58,137 nucleotides of DNA, taken from an uncultured Campylobacter sp. Lineage in GTDB: Bacteria; Campylobacterota; Campylobacteria; Campylobacterales; Campylobacteraceae. Below, in pieces: positions 24,003 to 31,560 of this stretch; position 1 is the stretch's first letter, and each line of letters starts with the position of its first letter. The notes under the pieces were generated by a model. That model had not been told where the DNA came from. It made no database searches and saw nothing but the letters and a program-made list of their open reading frames with translations. A program made the translations under genes and the position numbers. The stretch is from assembly GCF_938045345.1 (NCBI RefSeq), contig NZ_CALIMS010000012.1:1-58137 (forward strand), written 5' to 3'.

Positions 24003-26198
24003 ATGGATAAAAAAACGATAGCGGCACATAAAATTTCAGACGAAGAATATGAAAAAATTTTAAAAATTTTAGGTCGCGAGCCGAATCTGCTCGAGCTTGG
24101 GATTTTTAGCGCGATGTGGAGCGAGCACTGTAGCTACAAATCGAGCAAAAAATATTTAAGCGGCTTCCCGACCAAGGCGCCTTGGGTTATCCAGGGGCCC
24201 GGCGAAAACGCAGGTGTCATCGATATCGGCGGCGGCATGGCGGCGGTTTTTAAGATGGAAAGCCACAACCACCCTAGCTTCATAGAGCCGTTTCAAGGGG
24301 CTGCGACCGGCGTAGGCGGGATACTGCGCGATATATTTACGATGGGCGCGCGCGTCGAGGCCAATATGAACTCGCTTCGCTTCGGCGAGGTGCGAGGAAG
24401 AAGCGAGAATGCGCGCAAGCAGCGCTATCTGCTAAAAGGAGCGGTTGCCGGCATTGCGCACTACGGCAACTGCATGGGCATCCCTACTATCGGCGGCGAG
24501 ACGAGCTTTGATAAGAGCTTTGACGGCAATATTTTGGTTAATGCCTTTGCTCTAGGTATCGTTAAAAAGGATGAAATTTTCTACGGCAGGGCCGAAGGCG
24601 TGGGCAATAGCGTAATCTACGTGGGCTCTAAGACCGGGCGCGACGGGCTCGGCGGAGCCGTGATGGCGAGCGATAGCTTTAACGACGCGAACAAATCTCT
24701 GCGCCCGACGGTGCAGGTGGGCGATCCGTTCGCCGAAAAGCTGCTGATGGAGGCGTGCTTGGAGCTTTTTAAGACAAACTACGTCGTTGGTATCCAGGAT
24801 ATGGGCGCGGCGGGGCTTACTTCAAGTAGCTTTGAGATGGCGGGGCGCAGCGGCAGCGGCATGAGATTAAATTTAGACCGCGTACCGATGCGCGAAGAGG
24901 GGATGAGCCCGTATGAGCTGATGCTAAGTGAGAGCCAAGAGCGTATGCTGATCTGCGCCAAAAAGGGCTGCGAGGAGAAAATCAAAGAAATTTTTGCCAA
25001 ATGGGATCTGGATGCCGCCGTCATCGGCGAGGTGACGGATAGCGGCAAGATGGAGCTTTTTTGGCACGGCGAGCTGGCGGGCGTTATTCCAATCGAGCCG
25101 CTTAGCGAGGCTGCGCCCGTGCTGGATCGCCCGATAAAAGAGCCTGCGTACATGGCGCAGATCGCGCGGCAAAATTTATGCGGCTGCGGCGCGAGCGAGC
25201 GCGAGCTAGACGCGGCGTTTGATAAAATTTTTGGGGACACCGAAGTGCTAAATAAATCCTACATCTACGATCAATACGACGCCAACGTGGGGTTAAACTC
25301 CGCCAAGCGTCCCGGCATGCTGGGCGCTGCGGTGATGCGAGTTAAGCAAAACGGCGTCAAGCTCGCGATGGCTGCGGACTGCAACACGCGGATGAATTAC
25401 GTCCATCCTCGCATAGGCGCGGCGCTCGCGGTAGCGTCGACGGGACGAAAGGTCGCTATGAGCGGCGCAACGCCTCTAGCCATCACCGATTGCCTAAACT
25501 ACGGTAATCCGCAAAATCCAGAGGTTATGTGGCAGTTCGCGCAGGGCTGCGAGGGGATCAAGCAGGCTTGCGCCGCGCTAAATACCCCGGTCATCAGCGG
25601 CAACGTAAGCCTTTATAACGAAACGGGCGGCGTTAGCATCCAGCCCACTCCCGCGATCGTCTGCGTGGGCACAAACGAGGGCGAGATCATCCCTAGCGAT
25701 TTTTGCGCTAGCGGCGTGAGCGTCTATCTGGCGGGTGACACGAAGGGCGTTTTTGCGGGCTCGCTTTATATGAAAGCGGTGGAAAACCGCGTCGCAGGCA
25801 GCTTGCCTGAGTTAAATTTAAAGGCAGAGCGCGCTTTGTGGGACTTCGCGATCGAGGCTGGCAGGAGCGGGGTTTTGGAGTTTGCAAATTCTGTAGGAAT
25901 CGGCGGCGTAGCGATTACGCTAGCTAAGATGGCGTGCGTAGGCGGCATAGGCGGCGAGTTTGAGATGAGCTGCGACGATAGCAGAGATATTTTCGACGAG
26001 AGCTTTTCGCGCGCGATTTTCGGCGTGCGCGACGAGGCGAAATTTAAAGAGCTGGCCGCAAAATACGGGCTAAGCTTGATGCGCCTAGGCACCAGCGGCG
26101 GCGAAGAGTTTCGCATAAATTCCGTCCGTAAAAAGCTCGCTGCGCTGAAAGAAATTTACTTCGGCGAGTTTGCCAAGATCGTAAAGAGCGAAGATTAG
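24003..26198 (+). CDS. purL: Phosphoribosylformylglycinamidine synthase subunit PurL (small type)
   Basis: PurL catalyses the ATP-dependent amidation of FGAR to FGAM in purine synthesis, together with PurS and PurQ. The 731-residue length is that of the small PurL type. Motifs include MWSEHCSYKSSKKYL near the N-terminus, KMESHNHPSFIEPFQGAATGVGG (the catalytic and ATP-binding region) and a second AIR-synthase-like half with GGVSIQPTPAIVCVG. I chose ATG 24003 because homology begins with ISDEEYEKIL. purS and purQ are not in this window; purH is 5.4 kb downstream. Confidence 0.96.
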   Translation: MDKKTIAAHKISDEEYEKILKILGREPNLLELGIFSAMWSEHCSYKSSKKYLSGFPTKAPWVIQGPGENAGVIDIGGGMAAVFKMESHNHPSFIEPFQGAATGVGGILRDIFTMGARVEANMNSLRFGEVRGRSENARKQRYLLKGAVAGIAHYGNCMGIPTIGGETSFDKSFDGNILVNAFALGIVKKDEIFYGRAEGVGNSVIYVGSKTGRDGLGGAVMASDSFNDANKSLRPTVQVGDPFAEKLLMEACLELFKTNYVVGIQDMGAAGLTSSSFEMAGRSGSGMRLNLDRVPMREEGMSPYELMLSESQERMLICAKKGCEEKIKEIFAKWDLDAAVIGEVTDSGKMELFWHGELAGVIPIEPLSEAAPVLDRPIKEPAYMAQIARQNLCGCGASERELDAAFDKIFGDTEVLNKSYIYDQYDANVGLNSAKRPGMLGAAVMRVKQNGVKLAMAADCNTRMNYVHPRIGAALAVASTGRKVAMSGATPLAITDCLNYGNPQNPEVMWQFAQGCEGIKQACAALNTPVISGNVSLYNETGGVSIQPTPAIVCVGTNEGEIIPSDFCASGVSVYLAGDTKGVFAGSLYMKAVENRVAGSLPELNLKAERALWDFAIEAGRSGVLEFANSVGIGGVAITLAKMACVGGIGGEFEMSCDDSRDIFDESFSRAIFGVRDEAKFKELAAKYGLSLMRLGTSGGEEFRINSVRKKLAALKEIYFGEFAKIVKSED

Positions 26199-26201
26199 CG
26201 C

Positions 26202-27173
26202 GTGCTCGGCATTGTATTTCTTTTAATCGCGCTTTATATTTTTGCTCAGATCGGCGGAGTTTTCGGTAACTCTGGCTATCGCGGCAAGGCTCAAATGCAG
26301 CTAGCAGAGGCTAAAATTTTAGTAGCGCTTCTAGCCAAGGTCGCCAAAAGCGACGGGTACGTAAGCGAGTCCGAAGCCGCGATGATAAGCGAAATTTTAG
26401 ACGATTTGGTGCGCCAAATGGGCGCCGGCGAACGCGAACGCCAGGCGCTGAAACTCGTTTACAAAGTCGAGAAAGAAAGCCTTGCAAACGTGCGCGAGCT
26501 CGCCGAAAAATATAACCAAACTTACCGCCCGAGCCCGAGCCGCAAAACTGGGCTAATCTATTTCTTTTTAAATTTAGCCTATGTCGATCGCGGTTTTAGC
26601 GCGGCGGAGCGGCGCACAATCTCGCAGATCTGCGACGGATTGGGCTTGCCCGAGCATATACAAAGCCAGATGTTTGCGACCTTTGAGCGCAGCTTTTACG
26701 GCACCTATTACGAAAATGGCGGCGCGCAAAGCGATTCCGCTTACGACGAATACGACGGCTATAGCACAAGAAGCGGCGGATATTGGGACAAATACGGCGG
26801 CAGAAGTACCGGCGGCTACGGCAGCAGCAGTTACGGCGGCGGCACCGGCTACGGATATGGCGGCTCTGCCGGTTCGGGCTACGGAGGCTCGCAAAGTTCG
26901 GACGGTTCATACGGCGGATATGGTAGCGGCTATTCGGGCGGCTCGCAAGGCTCTGCCAAAAGCAAAAGAGATCCGTATGAAATTTTGGGACTCTCAAAGG
27001 ACGCTACGTTTAGCGAGATCAAGAAAAAATATCGCGAGCTCGTGAAAAAATACCATCCCGACATCCTGATGGGCAAGGGCGCGGACGAGGAGATCATCCA
27101 GGAGGGCACGAAGAAGCTTCAGGAGATCAACGAGGCGTATAAAATTTTAAAGGAGCGCTTCGGCGAGAAGTAG
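26202..27173 (+). CDS. TerB-J domain co-chaperone (DjlA-like) with Gly/Tyr/Ser-rich linker
   Basis: Domain order: an N-terminal membrane helix (residues 2-20), a TerB-like helical domain (about 35-165), a linker of Gly-Tyr-Ser repeats (about 195-250), and a C-terminal J domain with the catalytic KYHPDILMG (about residue 283). J domains stimulate the ATPase of DnaK. The layout is that of DjlA, a membrane-anchored J protein. The start is GTG at 26202, 3 bases after purL stops. The glycine-tyrosine-rich linker is unusually low in complexity and looks prone to phase separation. Confidence 0.85.
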   Translation: MLGIVFLLIALYIFAQIGGVFGNSGYRGKAQMQLAEAKILVALLAKVAKSDGYVSESEAAMISEILDDLVRQMGAGERERQALKLVYKVEKESLANVRELAEKYNQTYRPSPSRKTGLIYFFLNLAYVDRGFSAAERRTISQICDGLGLPEHIQSQMFATFERSFYGTYYENGGAQSDSAYDEYDGYSTRSGGYWDKYGGRSTGGYGSSSYGGGTGYGYGGSAGSGYGGSQSSDGSYGGYGSGYSGGSQGSAKSKRDPYEILGLSKDATFSEIKKKYRELVKKYHPDILMGKGADEEIIQEGTKKLQEINEAYKILKERFGEK

Positions 27174-27511
27174 GGCGAGTAAATTTTAAAATTTGAGGGC
27201 GCAAAATGCCTTGAAATTTTAATGTAGGGCTTGCGATACGGCGGCAAGGCGCGGCGAAGGAATTTTAAGGCACGATATCGCAATATGCGCGGCGTGCGAA
27301 AATTTTAAATCGCGAGAGATTGGATGCGGCGCGGTAGTGAAATGTCAAAGCGTGCGATATGGAAATTTAAGGTGCAGGCGTGCTAAGGTCGCTTCGCTAA
27401 AATTTCAATGTGCTGCGGCGAGCGCGGTAAAATTTTACGCTAGAGCTTTAAGGCACGTGGATGAAACCAGATAAAATTTACGGCGTCGGATTAGAATTTA
27501 AGGAGTGATAA
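27174..27511. other. Spacer of 338 bases with AAATTT-type words
   Basis: No ORF, RNA or riboswitch is recognised. The segment alternates GC-rich bits (GCGGCAAGGCGCGGCG) with AAATTTTAAAATTT-type words. The last bases hold the AAGGAGTG ribosome binding site of the following lipoprotein gene, inside a 50-bp repeat. Confidence 0.6.
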
Positions 27512-27544
27512 ATGAAAAATTTTATAATTTTTGCCGTTTTGGCG
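27495..27544 (+). repeat. 50-bp perfect direct repeat, copy 1
   Basis: Identical to 28153-28202. It spans the ribosome binding site AAGGAG, the start codon and the first eleven codons of the lipoprotein signal (MKNFIIFAVLA). It marks a recent duplication or gene conversion. Confidence 0.85.
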
Positions 27545-28153
27545 ACACTGCTTGGAGGATGCGCGGGCAAAAAAGATCAAAACGGAATTGCCGACTCGGA
27601 AGATATCGCAATGTTAAGCTTTGACAAAAATATTTCCACCAGATACCGAGCCCATAACGGAAAACTCTATAAAAATGGCAAAGTGTTAGGCAAATATCTT
27701 ACGGCACTGGGACTTGGTACGCACATTTATACTGATGAAATGGGAAATGGTTATATAGATCCCAGCGCGACAAAGGAACATAATTCTAAAAAAATTACGG
27801 AGATAATATTCGTTCCGAACGAATTTATTAAAGTGATCTCTTATAGCCATAATGACGGCGTTTGTAAAGCATTGTCCGCAGGAAAATATGTACATATAAA
27901 GGAGTATATCACTATATATTCACGAGGCGAGCCGATCGTGGCATATAGTTATGATGTTTTGATGTCAAGAAAAGGAATGGGGAAAATTTCATCCAGGTAT
28001 GATTTCGTTAATGAAAAGTTATCTTATGTGGATAAAAAAATTTTAGAAAAACTAAATTCGACAGTAGCAGATCATGTGAAAAAATCCGTCGTGCTTAGCG
28101 GTGCTACGCTTCTTGGTCTGCTTTGCAGAGAAAAGTCTAAAAGGTTGGATTAA
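27512..28153 (+). CDS. Lipoprotein, member A of a four-gene paralogous family
   Basis: A 213-residue protein with a lipoprotein signal ending LLGGCAGKK. The body shares short landmarks with the products at 28170, 28796 and 30954: a block LYKNGKVLGKY, a block NDGVCKALSAGKYVHIKEY and a Cys near the C-terminus (LLCREK). I recognise no named family; the protein is probably anchored in an envelope membrane facing the periplasm. Its first eleven codons are identical in DNA to those of the next gene through a 50-bp repeat. The body is more AT-rich than the two genes after it. Confidence 0.75.
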   Translation: MKNFIIFAVLATLLGGCAGKKDQNGIADSEDIAMLSFDKNISTRYRAHNGKLYKNGKVLGKYLTALGLGTHIYTDEMGNGYIDPSATKEHNSKKITEIIFVPNEFIKVISYSHNDGVCKALSAGKYVHIKEYITIYSRGEPIVAYSYDVLMSRKGMGKISSRYDFVNEKLSYVDKKILEKLNSTVADHVKKSVVLSGATLLGLLCREKSKRLD

Positions 28154-28202
28154 ATTTAAGGAGTGATAAATGAAAAATTTTATAATTTTTGCCGTTTTGG
28201 CG
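28153..28202 (+). repeat. 50-bp perfect direct repeat, copy 2
   Basis: Same sequence as 27495-27544, 658 bases away. It covers the ribosome binding site and signal-peptide start of the second lipoprotein gene. Recombination between the copies would delete the first lipoprotein and leave an intact in-frame gene. Confidence 0.85.
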
Positions 28203-28781
28203 GCACTACTTGGGGGATGTGGGATATTGCGCCCGGCTAAGAGCGATAAGGAGTTTAAATTTTACGACGGCAACAAAACCATGATCTATAAATTTGTCGG
28301 CGAGGATCTGTATGAAAACGGCAGAAATTTAGGCTCCTATTCTATGGATAGAGGCGAGTTTAGGATGCTTGTGCTCGACGAGGCGGGCAAGTCTTACGGC
28401 AACAATTACAAGTCCGCGCTGAATGCCAAGAGGATGAAATTTTATCTTTTTAACGACGAAAGGGCAATGGTATTTAGCATTTGGCACAAAGATGGGATTT
28501 GCAGCGTCTATAACGCCGGCAGATACGTAAATTTCGACTATACTTCAAATATGTTCAAAGACGGCGATTGGCTTTATGCGGACGGTAGAATTTCAAAAAG
28601 CGAGAGCTCGGTGCAAAATATGAGTTCAAAAACGTTGAGCGCATATAAAAATATGAATTTTGAAAAAGCGGTCGATCGCAAAGATACGAAATATATCGCG
28701 GAGGAGTTGGCTGTGGCTGGATTTTTCAAAAAGACGATCGAGGGTCTTAGAACCATGATCTTAGACGATTTTTGCAGATAA
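28170..28781 (+). CDS. Lipoprotein, member B of the paralogous family
   Basis: The signal peptide MKNFIIFAVLAALLGGCGI matches member A almost exactly, but the rest has diverged: LYENGRNLGSY, KDGICSVYNAGRYVNFDY and a C-terminal DDFCR. These landmarks tie it to the family. It is 203 residues long. Its DNA is richer in GC than member A, so the shared 5' end probably reflects gene conversion or recombination at the signal region. Function unknown; predicted periplasm-facing lipoprotein. Confidence 0.75.
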   Translation: MKNFIIFAVLAALLGGCGILRPAKSDKEFKFYDGNKTMIYKFVGEDLYENGRNLGSYSMDRGEFRMLVLDEAGKSYGNNYKSALNAKRMKFYLFNDERAMVFSIWHKDGICSVYNAGRYVNFDYTSNMFKDGDWLYADGRISKSESSVQNMSSKTLSAYKNMNFEKAVDRKDTKYIAEELAVAGFFKKTIEGLRTMILDDFCR

Positions 28782-28795
28782 ACTTCGGAGGATTT

Positions 28796-29419
28796 ATGGA
28801 TAAAATTAAAATTTTAGCGCTGCTTGCGGCAGCGGTGCTGCTTACAGGCTGTATGAAGATAAAGTATTCGCAAGCCGAGCTGCATCCGGAAAATTCCGTG
28901 ATGATGAGCTATGACGGGCAGACCGTCACCGAGTATAAAATTTCAGGCGGCGTGCTTTTTAAAGATGATGCAATCTTAGGAAGATACGAAGAGGCGGGCT
29001 CCAATCTCTATCTATTTACGGACGAAAGAGGGATGAACGTGGCTGGGGATCAAATTTCGCAAAGAGCTCTAAATAAATTTACGATCTACGTTTTTACGCC
29101 CAATAAAGAGCTACGAATCGCCGAGTATTCCGCAAGCGGCGGCGTTTGCAAGGCCTTTGCGGAGGGCAAATTCGTAAGCCTAAAAGAGCACTTTAGCGGC
29201 TATGCTTCCTCCGCGCCGCTTTATTCATACTCGTTTTCGGCTTCGGTGTCGCAAAGCTCCAGCGCAAACGTGATCTCACGCTATGAATACGTGAGCTCAA
29301 GTCTAAAAAATAGTAGGGCGTTTTTGCAAAGCCCACATACGGCTCTAGGCAATACGGTTAAGGAGAGCATCGAGTGGCATCGGGACAGATTACGCGATAT
29401 TTGTAAGTTAAAATTTTAA
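28796..29419 (+). CDS. Lipoprotein, member C of the paralogous family
   Basis: Signal KILALLAAAVLLTGCMKIKYS, then the family landmarks: VLFKDDAILGRYEEAG, SGGVCKAFAEGKFVSLKEHF and a terminal DICKLKF with Cys. The segment SFSASVSQSSSANVISRYEYV resembles the corresponding SYDVLMSRKGMGKISSRYDFV of member A, so C and A are the closest pair. I chose ATG 28796 with GGAGG upstream instead of an in-frame start at 28772. It is 207 residues long. Function unknown. Confidence 0.75.
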   Translation: MDKIKILALLAAAVLLTGCMKIKYSQAELHPENSVMMSYDGQTVTEYKISGGVLFKDDAILGRYEEAGSNLYLFTDERGMNVAGDQISQRALNKFTIYVFTPNKELRIAEYSASGGVCKAFAEGKFVSLKEHFSGYASSAPLYSYSFSASVSQSSSANVISRYEYVSSSLKNSRAFLQSPHTALGNTVKESIEWHRDRLRDICKLKF

Positions 29420-29445
29420 AATCAAACCAACACGAAAGGAAAAAC

Positions 29446-30477
29446 ATGGGATTTTTATCCAAAGACGAAGAGCCGCATAGGCAGGGCGCCAAAAAGGCGG
29501 CGAAGCAACCGCCGATCTTGATGAAGCAAACGCAAGAGGTGATCACGAATATCGAGAAATATCTGGGCGCGCCGCTGCTTACCTACTTCAATTCGGGCGC
29601 CGGCAGCGTCTGCGGCAACGACGCGATCAGTATCAACGACCATCTTAAAGGCAAGCATTTCGAAAAGCTCTACCTTTACATCAAATCTGACGGCGGCAGC
29701 GGTATCGCCTCGCTTAAGATCGTCTCGATCCTGCGCAACCACTGCGACGAGCTGATCGCGCTGGTGCCGGCAAACTGCGCTTCGGCGGCTACGATGATGG
29801 CGCTTGGAGCGAATAAAATTTTAATGGGGCCGCTGGGCTATCTCACGTCGGTCGATACCTCGCTGCGCCACGAGCTCTCGCCGGTTACGAACACCAACGA
29901 CCAAGCCAACGTTTCGATGGACGAGCTAAGCCGCGTGGTGAAGCTTTGGAAAAATAACGAGCGCCCGAACGACGAGAACCCGTACAAGGAGCTTTACAAA
30001 TATATCCATCCGCTCGTTTTCGGCGCCGTCGATCGCGCAAGCAGCCTGTCGCTTAAAATTTGCCGCGAAATTCTGCGCTACCACTTCGAAGATGAGCAAA
30101 AGATCGCCTTTATCAGCGACAAGCTAAACAGCGGCTATCCGTCGCACGACTATCCGATCTTATTTAGAGAGGCTAACGAGCTTGGGCTTCAGGTCGAGAA
30201 GATGGATACGCGCCTAAGCGAGATGCTTCAAATTTTAAACGAGCTCTACGCCGAGATGGGGCAGCGCACCTTCACCGACTTCGATGAGAACAACTACCAC
30301 GACAACAACATCGCTAATATCATCGAAATTTCGGGATGCCAGATCTACTATCAGATCGACAAGGACTGGTTTTATCGCGAGGAGGAGAAGCGCTGGATCG
30401 TGCTAAACGACGAGAGCTCGTGGCGCAAAAACGAGATCGACGGCAAAAATATCAAAAACAGCATCTACTATATTTAG
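29446..30477 (+). CDS. Clp-fold serine proteinase of the SDH family (predicted)
   Basis: The 343-residue protein has a Clp/crotonase-type core. SDGGSGIASLKIV (residues about 81-93) is the oxyanion-loop equivalent of NSPGG in ClpP. NCASAATMMALGANKI (about 110-125) carries the likely nucleophile Ser113, and MGPLGYLTSVD (about 127-137) resembles the LGPIDPQ segment of SDH/SppA-type proteases. No signal peptide is visible; the N-terminus is charged (SKDEEPHRQGAKK), so it is probably cytosolic. It lies between lipoprotein genes C and D, with AAAGGAAAA upstream. Substrate unknown. Confidence 0.72.
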   Translation: MGFLSKDEEPHRQGAKKAAKQPPILMKQTQEVITNIEKYLGAPLLTYFNSGAGSVCGNDAISINDHLKGKHFEKLYLYIKSDGGSGIASLKIVSILRNHCDELIALVPANCASAATMMALGANKILMGPLGYLTSVDTSLRHELSPVTNTNDQANVSMDELSRVVKLWKNNERPNDENPYKELYKYIHPLVFGAVDRASSLSLKICREILRYHFEDEQKIAFISDKLNSGYPSHDYPILFREANELGLQVEKMDTRLSEMLQILNELYAEMGQRTFTDFDENNYHDNNIANIIEISGCQIYYQIDKDWFYREEEKRWIVLNDESSWRKNEIDGKNIKNSIYYI

Positions 30478-30953
30478 TGCGGTTTTGGATTTCGCGTCGC
30501 TTTAAATTTGCGGCTTGTAAAATTTAAAGCGGCGCGAAAAATTTAAACGAGCAGCAGCGGCAAGGTGCGATTGATGATGACATAGCCGCGCTTATGGACG
30601 AGCTGGAAAATAGGATGTGCAAGTAAATTTAAAATTTTAAAAGTGGCAAAAGCAAGCGCCAATCTAGCTTGGCGATAAAAGCTGCGCTGCGAATTTTAAA
30701 TTTAGCCGGTTCACGCAGATCCTTGCGGCTAAATTCGCGCTGCGGTTTAAATTTACGTTTTGCGCGCGGCTTTTAATTTAGCCTTTGCAAGTGGCGCAGA
30801 ATTTTAAATTTACGTCCGCGCGAGCAAAGCGGCGGCATTTGAGAAGCAAAATTAAAATTTGCGCGCGGTAAATGCGATAAATTTAGCAAATTTCGCTTTG
30901 CCGATTCCGCTTCATAAATTAGGCAAAATTTTAAAATTTAAAGGATTTTTGCG
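30478..30953. other. Spacer of 476 bases rich in AAATTT words
   Basis: Apart from the hairpin at 30491-30538, this segment is a chain of short near-palindromes such as AATTTTAAAATTT and TTTAAATTTA separated by GC-rich pieces. No start-stop pattern suggests a gene. The last 25 bases hold the AAAGGA ribosome binding site of the next lipoprotein. Confidence 0.6.
30491..30538 (+). terminator. Long perfect hairpin after the protease gene
   Basis: Arms 30491-30509 and 30520-30538 pair over 19 bases with a single G-U pair and a 10-base loop. It starts 14 bases after the stop codon of the protease gene, and the inverse strand would also form it. It could end transcription, but there is no long T run, so it may also be a repeat-derived or processing structure. 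Confidence 0.5.
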
Positions 30954-31544
30954 ATGAAATTTTTTATCTCATCTCTGTTTTTGGTTCTGTCGCTGCTCGG
31001 CTGCGCGGGCAAAAACTCGCCCGCAAGCGATAAAACCTACGTTCTTTCGGACGAGCTTAGGGGTACGAAATACGCTTTTTACGGCGGAAATCTTTACGAA
31101 AACGGTACGATTTTAGGCCCTTACGAAACGCGCGGCGATGCGAAGCTTGCGATTTTAGGCGGTAGCGGCGCAAATTTAGACGCAAATGCAAAGCTCATAA
31201 AACTATATTTTTTCGAGCGCAGATACGGCGCGATCTACTCCGCAAGCCACAAAAACGGGGTCTGTGCCGAGTACAATAAGGGAAATTTCGTAGATTTTCA
31301 AATTTTATTTAATATTTTTCAAAGCAAAGAGTGGTTTAATTATAGCGGCGGCATCTCTCGCGATAATGAGAGGCTAAAAGAGCTGGCTTCGGCGCGCATG
31401 GCGAAATTTAAAGACGCAAAGCTCGGCGCGGCAGATGAAAAGACGAGGCGCGAGTATCAAAAGGCTCGCCGCGAGGCGATTTTGTATTTTCAGCTTAACG
31501 CAAACGATATGCGCGAGCTGATTTTTAAAAAATTATGCGAATAA
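30954..31544 (+). CDS. Lipoprotein, member D of the paralogous family
   Basis: A 196-residue protein with a lipoprotein signal (FLVLSLLGCAGKNS). The family landmarks are NLYENGTILGPYETRG, KNGVCAEYNKGNFVDFQIL and a C-terminal KKLCE. It resembles member B most in these blocks (YENG, NFDY/VDFQ). It is separated from members A-C by the predicted protease gene and a repeat-rich spacer and precedes purH by 16 bases, sharing the AAAGGAGAA region. Function unknown. Confidence 0.75.
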   Translation: MKFFISSLFLVLSLLGCAGKNSPASDKTYVLSDELRGTKYAFYGGNLYENGTILGPYETRGDAKLAILGGSGANLDANAKLIKLYFFERRYGAIYSASHKNGVCAEYNKGNFVDFQILFNIFQSKEWFNYSGGISRDNERLKELASARMAKFKDAKLGAADEKTRREYQKARREAILYFQLNANDMRELIFKKLCE

Positions 31545-31560
31545 ATTAAAAGGAGAAAAG

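Noticed and set aside
27174..27511. Possible CRISPR-like or tandem array in the AT-rich spacers
   Set aside because: AAATTT words are irregularly spaced, there are no constant-length repeats with unique spacers, and no cas genes lie in the window.
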